From Alphaproteobacteria bacterium (GTDB lineage: Bacteria; Pseudomonadota; Alphaproteobacteria; Caulobacterales; Hyphomonadaceae), in NCBI GenBank assembly GCA_018969425.1, contig JAGWYJ010000002.1:1-64000 (forward strand): a stretch of 64,000 nt of DNA. The letters are read 5' to 3'. Below the pieces are notes generated by a model. That model was not told where the DNA came from, made no database searches, and saw only the letters and a list, made by a program, of their open reading frames with translations. Each line of letters begins with the position of its first letter. Position 1 is the stretch's first letter. The translations under genes were made by a program, and so were the position numbers. Positions 43,330-53,095 of the stretch are shown here, one piece after another.

Positions 43330-45600
43330 TCAGCCATTGGGGTTGAAAGCAGCGAATGCGGCGAGGTTGACGATATCTTGAACCTTGGCGTCCAGCTGGG
43401 CGATCTGGACCGACGAGCTTAACCCAACCAAAAGCGGACCAATGACGGTGGCTCCTCCAAGCGCTGCGGCGATCTTGGTCGAAATCGCAGCCGAATGAAC
43501 TGCGGGCATGACGAGGACATTCGCCGGACCCGATAGCCTGGAGAAGGGGTAGAGGCGCCGCGCATCGCTGTTCAAAGCCACATCAACAGCCATTTCTCCC
43601 TCATACTCGAACCCGATGTCTGACCGGGCGTCGAGCAGAGCGACGGCATCTCTCACTTTCGCCATTCTCTCTCCTGGAGGATTGCCGAAAGTCGAATAGG
43701 AGACGAATGCGACTCGTGGAGAAAAGCCCAGTCGTTCAGCGGCTCGTGCGGCGGAAATCGCGATTTCCGCCAAGTCCGACGCGTTGGGCATTTCGGTCAC
43801 GCTTGTATCGGCGATCAGCATAGGGCCTGACCGGCCGATGACGACAGACACGCCTATAGACCGGGCCTTCGAGTCCGGGTCGACTGCAAGAAGGACGTCA
43901 GACAGGGAGGTCGCATAGTTCCGGGTGACCCCGGTGATCATACCCTCAGCATGACCGAGGGCCACCATGCACGCGGCGAAGACGTTTCGGTCCTGATTGA
44001 TAAGCCTTTGGACGTCTCGCTGAAGGAAACCCTGTCTCTGCAGGCGTCGGTAGAGATAGTCCGCGTAGGCCTGATTGTGTTCCGATAGTCTCGCATTGAT
44101 CACTGTCATATCCGAGATGGGAACCCCGAGAAGTTGCATGTTCCGGTGAACCTGGTCCTCGCGACCAACAAGGATTGGGTCTCCGAGCTCCTGGGTCTTG
44201 AAGGCGTAGGCGGCTCTTATGACTGAAGGCTCCTCGCCTTCGGCGAAGACGATGCGTTTGCGCTGCGGCTCGCGGCGCACAGCGCCGTGAATGCGCTGAA
44301 CGAATGATGCGGCCGGGTCAAGTCTTTGAGCGAGACTGTCCCGATAGGCGTTCATATCGGGAATCGGACGGCGGGCGACCCCACTGTCCATGGCGGCCTG
44401 GGCGACGAACGGCGGGACATACCAGATCAATCTGGGATCGAACGGCGCCGGAATGATATAGTCGGGTCCGAAACTGAGGCGGGCGCCATGATAGGCGGCG
44501 GCCACCTCATCTGGAACGTCTTCTCGGGCTAGTTGCGCCAGAGCCTGCGCTGCGGCCACCTTCATTTCCTCGTTGATCGTTCTTGCCCGAACATCGAGAG
44601 CTCCCCGGAATATGTATGGAAAGCCGAGAACGTTATTGACCTGGTTGGCGTAATCGGAACGGCCCGTCGCGATAATAGCGTCGGAGCGAACGGCCTTGAC
44701 CTCCTCAGGCGTGATCTCTGGGTCAGGGTTGGCCATGGCGAATATGATTGGGTTTTTCGCCATCGACAGAACCATCTCTTGGGTGACGGCGCCCTGCACC
44801 GACAGTCCGAGAAAACAATCCGCACCCTCCATCGCGTCCGCGAGGGACCTTTTGTCGGTTTTGACGGCAAAGGCGCTCTTGAACTGATCCATCCCCGATG
44901 TGCGCCCCTCGTAGATAACGCCCTGCCGATCGCACATCAGGATGTTCTCGCGCCGAACGCCGAGATGACGGATCAACGCCGCCACTGATAATCCGGCTGC
45001 GCCTGCGCCCGAGACAGCCACGGTCACGTCCGACAGTTTGCGGCCGGTTATTTCGCATGCATTGATCAGACCTGCCGCCGCGATGATCGCAGTCCCATGC
45101 TGATCGTCATGAAAAACCGGAATATCGAGTTTCTCGCGAAGCTCGCTTTCAATGATGAAGCACTCTGGGGACTTTATGTCCTCCAGGTTTATTCCGCCGA
45201 AGGTCGCCCCGATCGCCCTTACGCAGTCAATGAACTTCTGGGGATCTTTTTCATCAACTTCCACATCGATGGAATCGACGTCGGCGAACCGTTTGAAGAG
45301 AACCGACTTGCCCTCCATAACCGGTTTTGATGCAAGTGAGCCAAGATCCCCCAGGCCGAGAATGGCGGTCCCATTAGATATTACGGCTACGAGATTGCCC
45401 TTGGAGGTGTAATCGTAGGCGCTGTCCGGATCCTTTGCGATGGCCTTGACCGGCACAGCAACGCCTGGCGAGTAGGCCAGAGAGAGGTCTCGTTGGGTCG
45501 CCATGGGCTTAGTTGGAGTGACGGAAAGCTTTCCCGGTTGCGGATAGCGGTGAAAAGCCAGAGCTTCATCGTCAGTCAGGGTGGGGCGTTTGCTGGTCAT
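43330..45600 (-). CDS. maeB: NADP-dependent malic enzyme with phosphotransacetylase-like domain
   Basis: A 756-residue MaeB. The malic-enzyme half (about 1-430) starts with LAFHRYPQPGKLSV, has DLSLAYSPGVAVPV, HDDQHGTAIIAAAGL and AVSGAGAAGLSVA. The C-terminal half (about 450-756) is the phosphate acetyltransferase-like domain with IVFAEGEEPSVIRAA, which usually regulates rather than catalyses. It decarboxylates malate to pyruvate, linking to PEP/pyruvate control by ppsR. It is convergent with ampG and divergent from mutS. Confidence 0.96.
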   Translation of the reverse strand: MTSKRPTLTDDEALAFHRYPQPGKLSVTPTKPMATQRDLSLAYSPGVAVPVKAIAKDPDSAYDYTSKGNLVAVISNGTAILGLGDLGSLASKPVMEGKSVLFKRFADVDSIDVEVDEKDPQKFIDCVRAIGATFGGINLEDIKSPECFIIESELREKLDIPVFHDDQHGTAIIAAAGLINACEITGRKLSDVTVAVSGAGAAGLSVAALIRHLGVRRENILMCDRQGVIYEGRTSGMDQFKSAFAVKTDKRSLADAMEGADCFLGLSVQGAVTQEMVLSMAKNPIIFAMANPDPEITPEEVKAVRSDAIIATGRSDYANQVNNVLGFPYIFRGALDVRARTINEEMKVAAAQALAQLAREDVPDEVAAAYHGARLSFGPDYIIPAPFDPRLIWYVPPFVAQAAMDSGVARRPIPDMNAYRDSLAQRLDPAASFVQRIHGAVRREPQRKRIVFAEGEEPSVIRAAYAFKTQELGDPILVGREDQVHRNMQLLGVPISDMTVINARLSEHNQAYADYLYRRLQRQGFLQRDVQRLINQDRNVFAACMVALGHAEGMITGVTRNYATSLSDVLLAVDPDSKARSIGVSVVIGRSGPMLIADTSVTEMPNASDLAEIAISAARAAERLGFSPRVAFVSYSTFGNPPGERMAKVRDAVALLDARSDIGFEYEGEMAVDVALNSDARRLYPFSRLSGPANVLVMPAVHSAAISTKIAAALGGATVIGPLLVGLSSSVQIAQLDAKVQDIVNLAAFAAFNPNG

Positions 45601-45769
45601 AATCTTATGGCTTGAGGTTTCTGGTGCGGTTCGATTAGGCAGTCAGGCGAAGCGAATCGGCGACCCGGCCGGGGCGGGGGAAGGACGAAGCTGCATTCAG
45701 CCGTAATCGACGACCGAATCAAGCTTGATCCCATGCGAAACCATTAAACCGAGGAAAGACGGGTCAGTC

Positions 45770-48502
45770 ATGTCTTCGATTGAGAGCGATCCCCGCGAGA
45801 CGAAGTCTCCGTCAGCCCGGCCCTCTGCTGCCGAGCCCACTCCTTTCATGGCTCAGTACCTGGAGATGAAATCGACGTTTCAAGACGGGTTGCTGTTCTT
45901 CCGAATGGGCGATTTTTATGAGTTGTTCTTCGAAGACGCGAAAAAAGCTGCAGCGGCGCTGGACATTACGCTGACACAGAGAGGGGCCCATGATGGGGCT
46001 CCCATTCCTATGGCGGGAGTTCCCGTTCATGCAGCTGAGGGCTATCTGGCAAAGCTTATTCGGGCTGGCCACAGGGTTGCGGTGTGCGAACAGGTGGAGG
46101 ATCCGGCCGAGGCCAGAAAGCGCGGTTCGAAGTCTGTCGTTCGCCGAGAGATAGTCAGGATAGTTACTCCGGGGACCCTGACCGAAGACACCCTCCTCGA
46201 AGCCCGGAGCACGAATTGTCTCGTGGCCGTCGGTATTGCGAGGGGAGGGACCGAGGTAGGTCTGGCTCTTGCCGATGTTTCAACCGGGCGCTTTGAAGTA
46301 TTCTCCCTTGCCCCTTCGCAGGTGGCCGAAGCTTTATCGGCTCTCAGTCCCCGAGAAGTGCTCGCTCCGGAAGCGGCTCTTGCGGTCGGTCAGCCTCTGA
46401 GTGCGATTCTTTCCGGCCAACCGCTGACCCCTCGGCCAGACGGCGGCAATGATCCTAAGCGAGGCGAGCGGTTGTTAAAGGACGTATACGGGGTCGTGAC
46501 CCTGGACGGCTTCGGGACGTTCTCCCGATCTGAGCTTGCGGCTTGCGGGCTGCTTCTTGACTACCTGAACGTCACTGCGGCCGGTCGTCCGACACGTCTA
46601 AGGATCCCCTCTCGATCGTCCCCGGACATGTTTCTCTCCATCGACCCTGCGACCCGCCAGAGCCTTGAGATTGACAGAACATCACGAGGGTCGCGTCAGG
46701 GGTCTGTAATTGATGTCCTCGACAGGACAGTCACGGCGGTCGGAGCCAGACTTCTAGCAGACCGGATTTCTCGTCCGCTGACGGATCGGACGGAGATTGA
46801 GCGACGTCTGTCGGCGGTGACATTCTTCCTGGAGTTTTCAGAGGAGCGGTCTGTTATCCGCCGGGTTCTGGCCGCATGTGGCGACCTCGAGCGAGCGAAA
46901 TCGAGACTGTCCCTGGGTCGGGGCGGTCCCAGAGACCTTCTGACGCTAGGCGGATGCCTGTCGGCGGGCTCGGTGATCGCAGCGAGTTTACCTGAAGCGT
47001 GTCTTCGGATTTCTGAGATTGCTAAGGCCCGTTCTGCGCTTGAGCTGGCGACCCAACCTGAGTTGACCGACTTTTTGACGCGAATTCAGGCCGCCCTTTC
47101 TCCCGATGCTCCTGTTTCGTCAAAAGACGGGGGGTTCATTGCATCCGGCTATGATCGTCATCTGGACGAGTGTCGGGCATTACGGGATGACGCCCGGTCA
47201 GTGATCGCTCAGCTGCAAGCGACCTATGCGGACCGCGCTGGCATTTCAAATCTCAAGATCCGGTACAATAACGTTCTCGGCTATTTCGTGGAGGCTCCTG
47301 CGCGATACGCCGATGCGCTCATGAGCCCGCCCTTATCGACGACCTTCATACATCGCCAAACAGTCTCGAATGCTGTCCGTTTTTCAACTCAGGAACTTTC
47401 AGAGCTTGAGAGCCGGATCGTAAGGGCTCAGGATGAGGCGCTTGCCCGCGAAATTGAGATCTTTACGCAGCTGGTGAGAATGACCGAGACGGTTTCAGGA
47501 AATCTAGACCAGGTCGCCGATGGTTTGGCTTCGCTCGATGTGGCGATTTCCGGCGCAGTCTGGGCGGAAGAAGTTGGGGCCGTGCGCCCCGAACTCGTTC
47601 AAAAACCTGTTTTCGAGTGCGAGGGAGGACGCCATCTGGTGGTTGAGGCCGCCCTCAGACGAAGCGGAGCAGGTTTTACTCCCAATGACTGTCGGCTGGA
47701 CGCGGAAGGATTAAGCGGCCCCCGCATTATGCTCATAACGGGGCCGAATATGGCGGGTAAATCGACCTTCCTTCGGCAGACCCTTTTATTGACTATTCTT
47801 GCGCAGGCAGGCTGTTACGTGCCGGCCAGACGTATGCGCCTTGGAATCGCAGATCGCATCTTTTCCCGTGTAGGCGCCTCCGACGACCTGTCTCGAGGCC
47901 GCTCCACCTTTATGGTTGAGATGATTGAGACCGCGGCGATTCTCAATCTCTCGACAGATCGATCTATCGTAATTCTGGACGAGGTGGGTCGGGGCACGTC
48001 CACTTGGGACGGGCTGGCGATCGCGTGGTCGGTCGTTGAACACCTTCACCAGGTGAACCGCTGTCGCGCCCTTTTTGCGACGCATTATCATGAGCTGACG
48101 ACCCTCGCCGATTCCCTCGAAGCGTGCGCAAACGCCAACATGCGTGCGCAGGAGTGGGGCGGCGAGCTGGTGTTTCTCCATGAGGTCGCCCCCGGGGCGG
48201 CTGACCGCTCTTACGGCGTGCAGGTTGCAAAGATGGCCGGCCTTCCGGCTCGTGCCGTTCGGCGCGCTCAAGCGGTGCTGAAACGGCTCGAGAAACGTGA
48301 TTCGGCGTCGGCGACGCTGGACGGACTGCCATTGTTTGAGACCGGCCTCATGACGCCAGATCAGACCCCTGCGCCTCAGAGCGAGGTTGAGCAGATCCTC
48401 AAATCTATCGAAGTCGACGATCTCACACCGCGTGAAGCTCTTGAGGCGCTGTACAGACTCAAGGCGGTAAGCGGTCCATCCTCAGGCTCAGGAACGCCCT
48501 GA
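45770..48502 (+). CDS. mutS: DNA mismatch repair protein MutS
   Basis: A 910-residue mismatch sensor. The N-terminal mismatch-binding domain has [15 protein letters not shown] with the Phe-X-Glu wedge (start MAQYLEMK), followed by connector, lever and clamp domains. The ATPase domain shows [13 protein letters not shown], the STFMVEM loop, [19 protein letters not shown] and FATHYHELT. The ATG at 45770 follows GAGGAAAG; a TTG at 45725 has no support. Its last 15 bp overlap the convergent nadR gene. mutS and glnD neighbour each other in many relatives, here separated by pnuC-nadR. Confidence 0.97.
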   Translation: MSSIESDPRETKSPSARPSAAEPTPFMAQYLEMKSTFQDGLLFFRMGDFYELFFEDAKKAAAALDITLTQRGAHDGAPIPMAGVPVHAAEGYLAKLIRAGHRVAVCEQVEDPAEARKRGSKSVVRREIVRIVTPGTLTEDTLLEARSTNCLVAVGIARGGTEVGLALADVSTGRFEVFSLAPSQVAEALSALSPREVLAPEAALAVGQPLSAILSGQPLTPRPDGGNDPKRGERLLKDVYGVVTLDGFGTFSRSELAACGLLLDYLNVTAAGRPTRLRIPSRSSPDMFLSIDPATRQSLEIDRTSRGSRQGSVIDVLDRTVTAVGARLLADRISRPLTDRTEIERRLSAVTFFLEFSEERSVIRRVLAACGDLERAKSRLSLGRGGPRDLLTLGGCLSAGSVIAASLPEACLRISEIAKARSALELATQPELTDFLTRIQAALSPDAPVSSKDGGFIASGYDRHLDECRALRDDARSVIAQLQATYADRAGISNLKIRYNNVLGYFVEAPARYADALMSPPLSTTFIHRQTVSNAVRFSTQELSELESRIVRAQDEALAREIEIFTQLVRMTETVSGNLDQVADGLASLDVAISGAVWAEEVGAVRPELVQKPVFECEGGRHLVVEAALRRSGAGFTPNDCRLDAEGLSGPRIMLITGPNMAGKSTFLRQTLLLTILAQAGCYVPARRMRLGIADRIFSRVGASDDLSRGRSTFMVEMIETAAILNLSTDRSIVILDEVGRGTSTWDGLAIAWSVVEHLHQVNRCRALFATHYHELTTLADSLEACANANMRAQEWGGELVFLHEVAPGAADRSYGVQVAKMAGLPARAVRRAQAVLKRLEKRDSASATLDGLPLFETGLMTPDQTPAPQSEVEQILKSIEVDDLTPREALEALYRLKAVSGPSSGSGTP

Positions 48503-49489
48503 GACAAGAAGGGGGCTCACCGCCTCTATCGCTGAACGCAGCCGCTCGTCTCGGCCGCCTGAAATCCGCACGAAGCGAACTTTCCTCTCCAGGAGCTCCC
48601 GCTCGCATGCCTGATGGAATTGTCGCCGGTCCGCTGGATCTGAAAAGTACCGGGTGCCGTCGTCCACCCAGGGGATATCGATATCGCAGAAAAGATACAG
48701 GTCAGGATAATCGCGAAAGTCCGCAAACCAAGGGTCTCTTTCGCCCGTCAGCGTATCCGACCAGATGGCGGTCAGCACGGGATCGGTATCCTCTATCAAA
48801 AGGCGATTCGCTCTAGGTTTGGCGGCTGATACGCTCGCCAGATGGCCGGCGACAATTTTTCGGATATCTTCCTTGGAGGTTGCGGCAGAGCCGAACGTCT
48901 CCGTGTGAATCCGACCGAATTCCGGAACAGCGATCGTCTGGAAATGACGGGCCAGGTCATGAGCCAAGGTAGACTTTCCGCTTGATTCCGCCCCAAAGAG
49001 AGTCACTCGCCTGAGGAAGTACGGCCTCACTGGAGCAGGTATGTGCTCCCAGAATCCCATCGGATCATTACGAATGTCGCTCCCTGAAACCTGGAAGGCG
49101 GATCGTCCGGGGTCGACGGGTGTGAAGTCCGCTCCGACCTCCTGAGCGAGTCTGAGGCCGTAGGCTTCGGACGCAAAAACGACGTCCACCGGCTCGGGGT
49201 GATATCTTTTCACGACGTCCCGCCAAATCCGCCAGAAATTCTTGGGATCGTCTTCGGGCGACTGGGGTAGAGTTTCTTCGCAATGGAGCACTCGGGCGTG
49301 GGGAAACAGATCTCTCATCCACCGGGCCCTCAAGGCGCCCGGGATAGGGTCAGTGGGGAGTGAGCAGACAAGTAAGGTCAACTGTTCCGCATATTGAGAT
49401 GCGAAATCACAGAGATAAACATGCCCGGCATGAGGGGGCATGAATTTTCCAAGAATAAAGCCGCGACTGGGCCTGTTCAAATAGTTCAA
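48488..49489 (-). CDS. nadR: NadR-like NMN adenylyltransferase / nicotinamide riboside kinase
   Basis: A 333-residue bifunctional enzyme. The N-terminal nucleotidyltransferase reads [22 protein letters not shown], with the T/HXGH-type motif, and SGSDIRNDP; it makes NAD from NMN. The C-terminal kinase has Walker [12 protein letters not shown] near residue 165 and [13 protein letters not shown]; it phosphorylates nicotinamide riboside. The helix-turn-helix of enterobacterial NadR is absent. I chose the TTG at 49489 because AAGGA lies 8 nt upstream and it follows the pnuC stop by 19 bp; the longer frame to 49594 runs inside pnuC. It overlaps mutS tail-to-tail by 15 bp. Confidence 0.88.
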   Translation of the reverse strand: MNYLNRPSRGFILGKFMPPHAGHVYLCDFASQYAEQLTLLVCSLPTDPIPGALRARWMRDLFPHARVLHCEETLPQSPEDDPKNFWRIWRDVVKRYHPEPVDVVFASEAYGLRLAQEVGADFTPVDPGRSAFQVSGSDIRNDPMGFWEHIPAPVRPYFLRRVTLFGAESSGKSTLAHDLARHFQTIAVPEFGRIHTETFGSAATSKEDIRKIVAGHLASVSAAKPRANRLLIEDTDPVLTAIWSDTLTGERDPWFADFRDYPDLYLFCDIDIPWVDDGTRYFSDPADRRQFHQACERELLERKVRFVRISGGRDERLRSAIEAVSPLLVSGRS

Positions 49490-49508
49490 CTCTGCCGTCC
49501 TTATTGAG

Positions 49509-50084
49509 TCACGCGTCAGCTGTGCGTTCCGATCGTTTGTATTCACGCAGCCATTCGCGCCATCCCCAAAAGGCGTTGAAGAAGAGGAATACATAGAGGC
49601 CGACGGTCAGCCACAGTCCTTGCGAGGAGTAAACGATAATCGATAACAGGTTGACCACAATCCAGAGAGGCCAGTTTTCCAGCCGCTTCCGGTCCAGAAG
49701 TAACTGAGCTACGACGCTTAGAGCGAAAATCACAGCGTCAGGAAGCGCGACTTCCGCCTCGGTGAATGCGTCGAGAAGAGCGCTTAGGACAACGGCCGCA
49801 ACGATGGCGATCATACATCCGGCCGCCAACAGACGCCCTGATGTTCGTCGTATTGGAGGACGGCTTCCCTTCTCGCCCTTGAGCCAGTACCACCACCCAT
49901 AGGACTGAACCATAAAGAAAAAAACCTGAAGCAGGGCGCTGGAGTAAAGGTTCGCCTCCAGAAACACAAAAAAATAGAGGGCCGTTCCGATCGCCCCAAG
50001 GGGAAACTGCCACAGGCTCCTGTGGACGGCCAAAACGACGCACGCTGCGGTCGCCAGAGACGCCAGACCCTCAAGACCATTCAT
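49509..50084 (-). CDS. pnuC: Nicotinamide riboside transporter PnuC
   Basis: A 191-residue membrane protein with about seven hydrophobic segments and the PnuC motifs FPLGAIGTALYFFVFLEANLYSSALLQ, FFFMVQSYGWWYW, and WPLWIVVNLLSIIVYSSQGLW. It facilitates uptake of nicotinamide riboside, which the NadR-like kinase encoded next traps as NMN and converts to NAD. The pair is a compact salvage operon on the strand opposite its neighbours mutS and glnD. A structured 163-bp gap separates its start from glnD. Confidence 0.93.
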   Translation of the reverse strand: MNGLEGLASLATAACVVLAVHRSLWQFPLGAIGTALYFFVFLEANLYSSALLQVFFFMVQSYGWWYWLKGEKGSRPPIRRTSGRLLAAGCMIAIVAAVVLSALLDAFTEAEVALPDAVIFALSVVAQLLLDRKRLENWPLWIVVNLLSIIVYSSQGLWLTVGLYVFLFFNAFWGWREWLREYKRSERTADA

Positions 50085-50157
50085 CCGTCAGACGCCCCAG
50101 CGATCGGGCCGCCTGCAATACAAGGGGCCATCGTTTCGGCGAGCACACTGCCAATCT

Positions 50158-50230
50158 GCGGTTCCGACCGCAATGCCCGCCCGGATCGGCGGTTCAGGGG
50201 CGTTACGCCACTGTTGTGGCGCGGCGAACC
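50158..50230. promoter_or_regulatory. Hairpin-rich divergent leader between pnuC and glnD
   Basis: GCGGT-TCCG-ACCGC (50158-50171) and CGCCAC-TGTT-GTGGCG (50206-50221) are perfect hairpins. The second is enclosed by GGTTC (50191-50195) and GAACC (50226-50230), giving a two-tier stem 17 nt before the glnD ATG. It would be in the glnD leader and, in reverse, in the pnuC leader. No known riboswitch class is recognised, so regulation is only a possibility. Confidence 0.4.
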
Positions 50231-50247
50231 GTTCTAGATAGCCGAGT

Positions 50248-53085
50248 ATGACACCTCAGACCGCCACATCACTGGTCCCCGTCTCCTCCCGTCCAGGTCC
50301 CTGGCGCATAGGAGATGTCGTCGATGGCAGAAAACTGCGTATCCAGCTGACGGCCGCGGCTCTGGATAACGGCTCAGATCCGGTGGCTCAGCGCGCTCGG
50401 GCACTCGATCTCATTCACGCAGCCCTATTCCGAGGACGGATGATTGCCCAGGATCGGCTGGAGGAGGGCGCCGATGGGCTGGACACCGCGCGTCTCTTAT
50501 CCGCCGTTATGGATGAGGCGTTGGGGGCCCTCTACGATTTTACGGTCGTGCATATCTTTCGAGCGCACAATCCGACCGAGGCCGAGCGCATGGCTGTTAT
50601 GGCGGTAGGCGGCTACGGTCGAGGCGTTCTCGCCCCGTCGTCTGATGTCGATCTGCTCTTTCTGAGAACTTACAAGCAGACGGCATGGGCTGAAAGCGTG
50701 ATCGAGTACATGCTCTACGCCCTCTGGGACATGGGGCTCAAAGTAGGTCATTCGTTTCGCACAGTCGATGAATGTGTCCGACTTTCAAGGGAGGACGTGA
50801 CGATACGCACGTCTCTCCTCGACCAGCGTTATCTGTTCGGCGATCGAGGCGTATCCGGAAAGCTTGCGGACCGCTTTCACAAGGATGTGGTCGTGGGGCG
50901 CGGCGCTGAGTTTGTCGCCGCCAAGCTTGCTGAAAGAGACCAGAGACATGAGAGAGAGGGCGGATCCCGTTATCGGGTTGAGCCCAATGTGAAGGACGGA
51001 AAAGGCGGGCTGCGAGACTTACAGACATTATTCTGGCTGGCGAAACACATTCATGGCGGCTCGACGCTGTCCGAGGTTCTCGATAACGCCGCCTTCACCC
51101 CCGAGGACAAGGCTGTCTTTCTGCGCGCTGGGCGGTTCCTGTGGACGGTCCGATGTCATCTTCACTATCTCACGGGCCGTCCTGAGGAGAGATTATCCTT
51201 CGATCTTCAGCCGGAGATGGCCTCGCGTATGGGCTACGCCGCGCGGCAGAACGTGACCGCCGTGGAGCGGTTCATGAAGCGATACTTCCTCGCGGCCAAG
51301 CAGGTTGGCGCGCTGACCCGGGTTCTGTGCGCGAAGCTGGAGGTCGAGGAAAAGAAAAGGCCGGGAGGCCGTGCGAGGCTCCTGTCGTACCCGCAATCAC
51401 GCCCCCTGAGGCAGGCAGGCTTCGTTCTTGACGGCGGTCGACTCTCGATCGAATCGCCGACCGTTTTTAGGGATGACCCTCGAAATCTTCTGCGGCTTTT
51501 TGCGATCGCTTGTGAGATGTCTCTCGATATTCATCCTGATGCGATGACGGCCGCCCGCCGATGTCTGGGATCTCTGACGCGCGACTTCCGATATGACAAC
51601 GAGGCGCGGTCCTTGTTTTTGGAGGTGGTCTCCGGGCGCCATCATCCAGGCGGAGTGCTGCCATTGATGAACGAGGCTGGCGTACTGGGGCGTTTCTTGC
51701 CCGAGTTCGGCCGGATCGTGGCCCAGACACAGTTCAATATGTACCATCACTTTACAGTTGACGAGCATACCCTGAAAGCGGTCGAGACAATCCACGAAAT
51801 CGAGCAGGGTCTGTTTCGGGAAGCCCATCCGCTGTCTACTGAGTTGTTTCCAAAAATTCAGAATCGCAGAGCTCTCTTCCTCGCGATGCTCCTTCACGAC
51901 ACAGGCAAAGGTATTGGAGACCAGCAAGTCGAGGGAGCGAAGGCGGCGCGTTCGGCGGCCTCGCGCCTGGGGCTGCCGGATGAAGAGGCCGAATTGGTGG
52001 CGTGGCTTGTCGGGAACCATTTGGAGATGAGCGACACGGCTCAGAGACGGGATATCTCTGATCCGCAGACAATTTCGCATTTCGCCCAGACAGTCGGCAC
52101 CCTCGAACGCCTGCGTCTCCTTCTGATCCTGACCGTAGCGGACATCCGTGCTGTGGGGCCAGGCGTCTGGAATGGATGGAAGGGACAGCTGCTCCGCGAT
52201 CTTTACTACGCCACAGAGGCCGCCCTGAGGGGGGGGCGTACAGATGAGGCGTCGGTACGCGCTCAGCTGGCGGAACGAGCAGAGTCGGCCCGTAAGGCCC
52301 TCATTGCAAGCGGGCGGCCAGCGGCCCATGGGCTTCTAAGTGTTGAGGATGCCTATTGGATTCAGTTTGGCCACGAGGCCCATATTCGTCACGCCGCAGC
52401 CCTCGATACCCCTCAAACGTCGGTTGTCGTGTCTTCGAATGTAGACGCCAATCGATCAGCGACCGAAATTCTGGTTTCGGCTCCAGACCGGCTTGGTCTC
52501 TTTGCAGACTTGTGCGGCGTGATGACGGCGATGGGAGCGAATGTTGCGGCCGCGCATCTTTATGAAGCAGGGTCAGGTCGTGTACTCGACATCTTTGATA
52601 TTCAGGACTCTCGAGGCGCGCCTCTGGGCGCTGAAAACCCCACAGCACTGAAACGTGTTCTCTCTGAGCTCGCTCAGGTTGCGGGCGGATCGGGAGAAGC
52701 GCGCCGAGCTTCCAAGTCTCCGTCAATCAGTCGTCGACATGCGGCGTTTATCATCGCACCCAGGGTACGGATTGATCGCTCGGCTTCAGTCGGCAGAACC
52801 GTCATTGAGGTTTCGGGTCGGGATCGGCCGGGGTTGCTTTATGACATCGCCCGCGAACTTGTGAAGGCTGGACTGTCTATTCGCTCCGCTCACGTCGGGG
52901 CTTATGGAGAAAGAGTTCACGACGTATTCTATGTCGAGACATTGGATGGTCAGGGTTTGCCGCCTGAACGCGATAAGGATCTCATCGTTGGGCTTGAGGC
53001 GGTGCTTAGGCTGAACGCGCCAACCGAGGGACCAAGGATTCCTGCCCATACCCTCGCCAGAGCGCCCGCATCCAATAATCGTTAG
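50248..53085 (+). CDS. glnD: Bifunctional [PII] uridylyltransferase/uridylyl-removing enzyme
   Basis: A 945-residue nitrogen sensor that uridylylates and deuridylylates PII proteins in response to glutamine. The nucleotidyltransferase motif GGYGRGVLAPSSDVDLLFL lies near residue 124. The HD domain has YHHFTVDEHTLKAVE and LLHDTGKG near residue 550. Two ACT domains follow, with SAPDRLGLFADLCGVM near 740 and VSGRDRPGLLYDIAREL near 850. The long first segment before the catalytic motif is normal for alphaproteobacteria. murJ follows after 10 bp. Confidence 0.97.
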   Translation: MTPQTATSLVPVSSRPGPWRIGDVVDGRKLRIQLTAAALDNGSDPVAQRARALDLIHAALFRGRMIAQDRLEEGADGLDTARLLSAVMDEALGALYDFTVVHIFRAHNPTEAERMAVMAVGGYGRGVLAPSSDVDLLFLRTYKQTAWAESVIEYMLYALWDMGLKVGHSFRTVDECVRLSREDVTIRTSLLDQRYLFGDRGVSGKLADRFHKDVVVGRGAEFVAAKLAERDQRHEREGGSRYRVEPNVKDGKGGLRDLQTLFWLAKHIHGGSTLSEVLDNAAFTPEDKAVFLRAGRFLWTVRCHLHYLTGRPEERLSFDLQPEMASRMGYAARQNVTAVERFMKRYFLAAKQVGALTRVLCAKLEVEEKKRPGGRARLLSYPQSRPLRQAGFVLDGGRLSIESPTVFRDDPRNLLRLFAIACEMSLDIHPDAMTAARRCLGSLTRDFRYDNEARSLFLEVVSGRHHPGGVLPLMNEAGVLGRFLPEFGRIVAQTQFNMYHHFTVDEHTLKAVETIHEIEQGLFREAHPLSTELFPKIQNRRALFLAMLLHDTGKGIGDQQVEGAKAARSAASRLGLPDEEAELVAWLVGNHLEMSDTAQRRDISDPQTISHFAQTVGTLERLRLLLILTVADIRAVGPGVWNGWKGQLLRDLYYATEAALRGGRTDEASVRAQLAERAESARKALIASGRPAAHGLLSVEDAYWIQFGHEAHIRHAAALDTPQTSVVVSSNVDANRSATEILVSAPDRLGLFADLCGVMTAMGANVAAAHLYEAGSGRVLDIFDIQDSRGAPLGAENPTALKRVLSELAQVAGGSGEARRASKSPSISRRHAAFIIAPRVRIDRSASVGRTVIEVSGRDRPGLLYDIARELVKAGLSIRSAHVGAYGERVHDVFYVETLDGQGLPPERDKDLIVGLEAVLRLNAPTEGPRIPAHTLARAPASNNR

Positions 53086-53095
53086 GGGTTTGGAC

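Noticed and set aside
51397-52329. 310-codon minus-strand frame
   Set aside because: Antisense within glnD; no domain or ribosome site.
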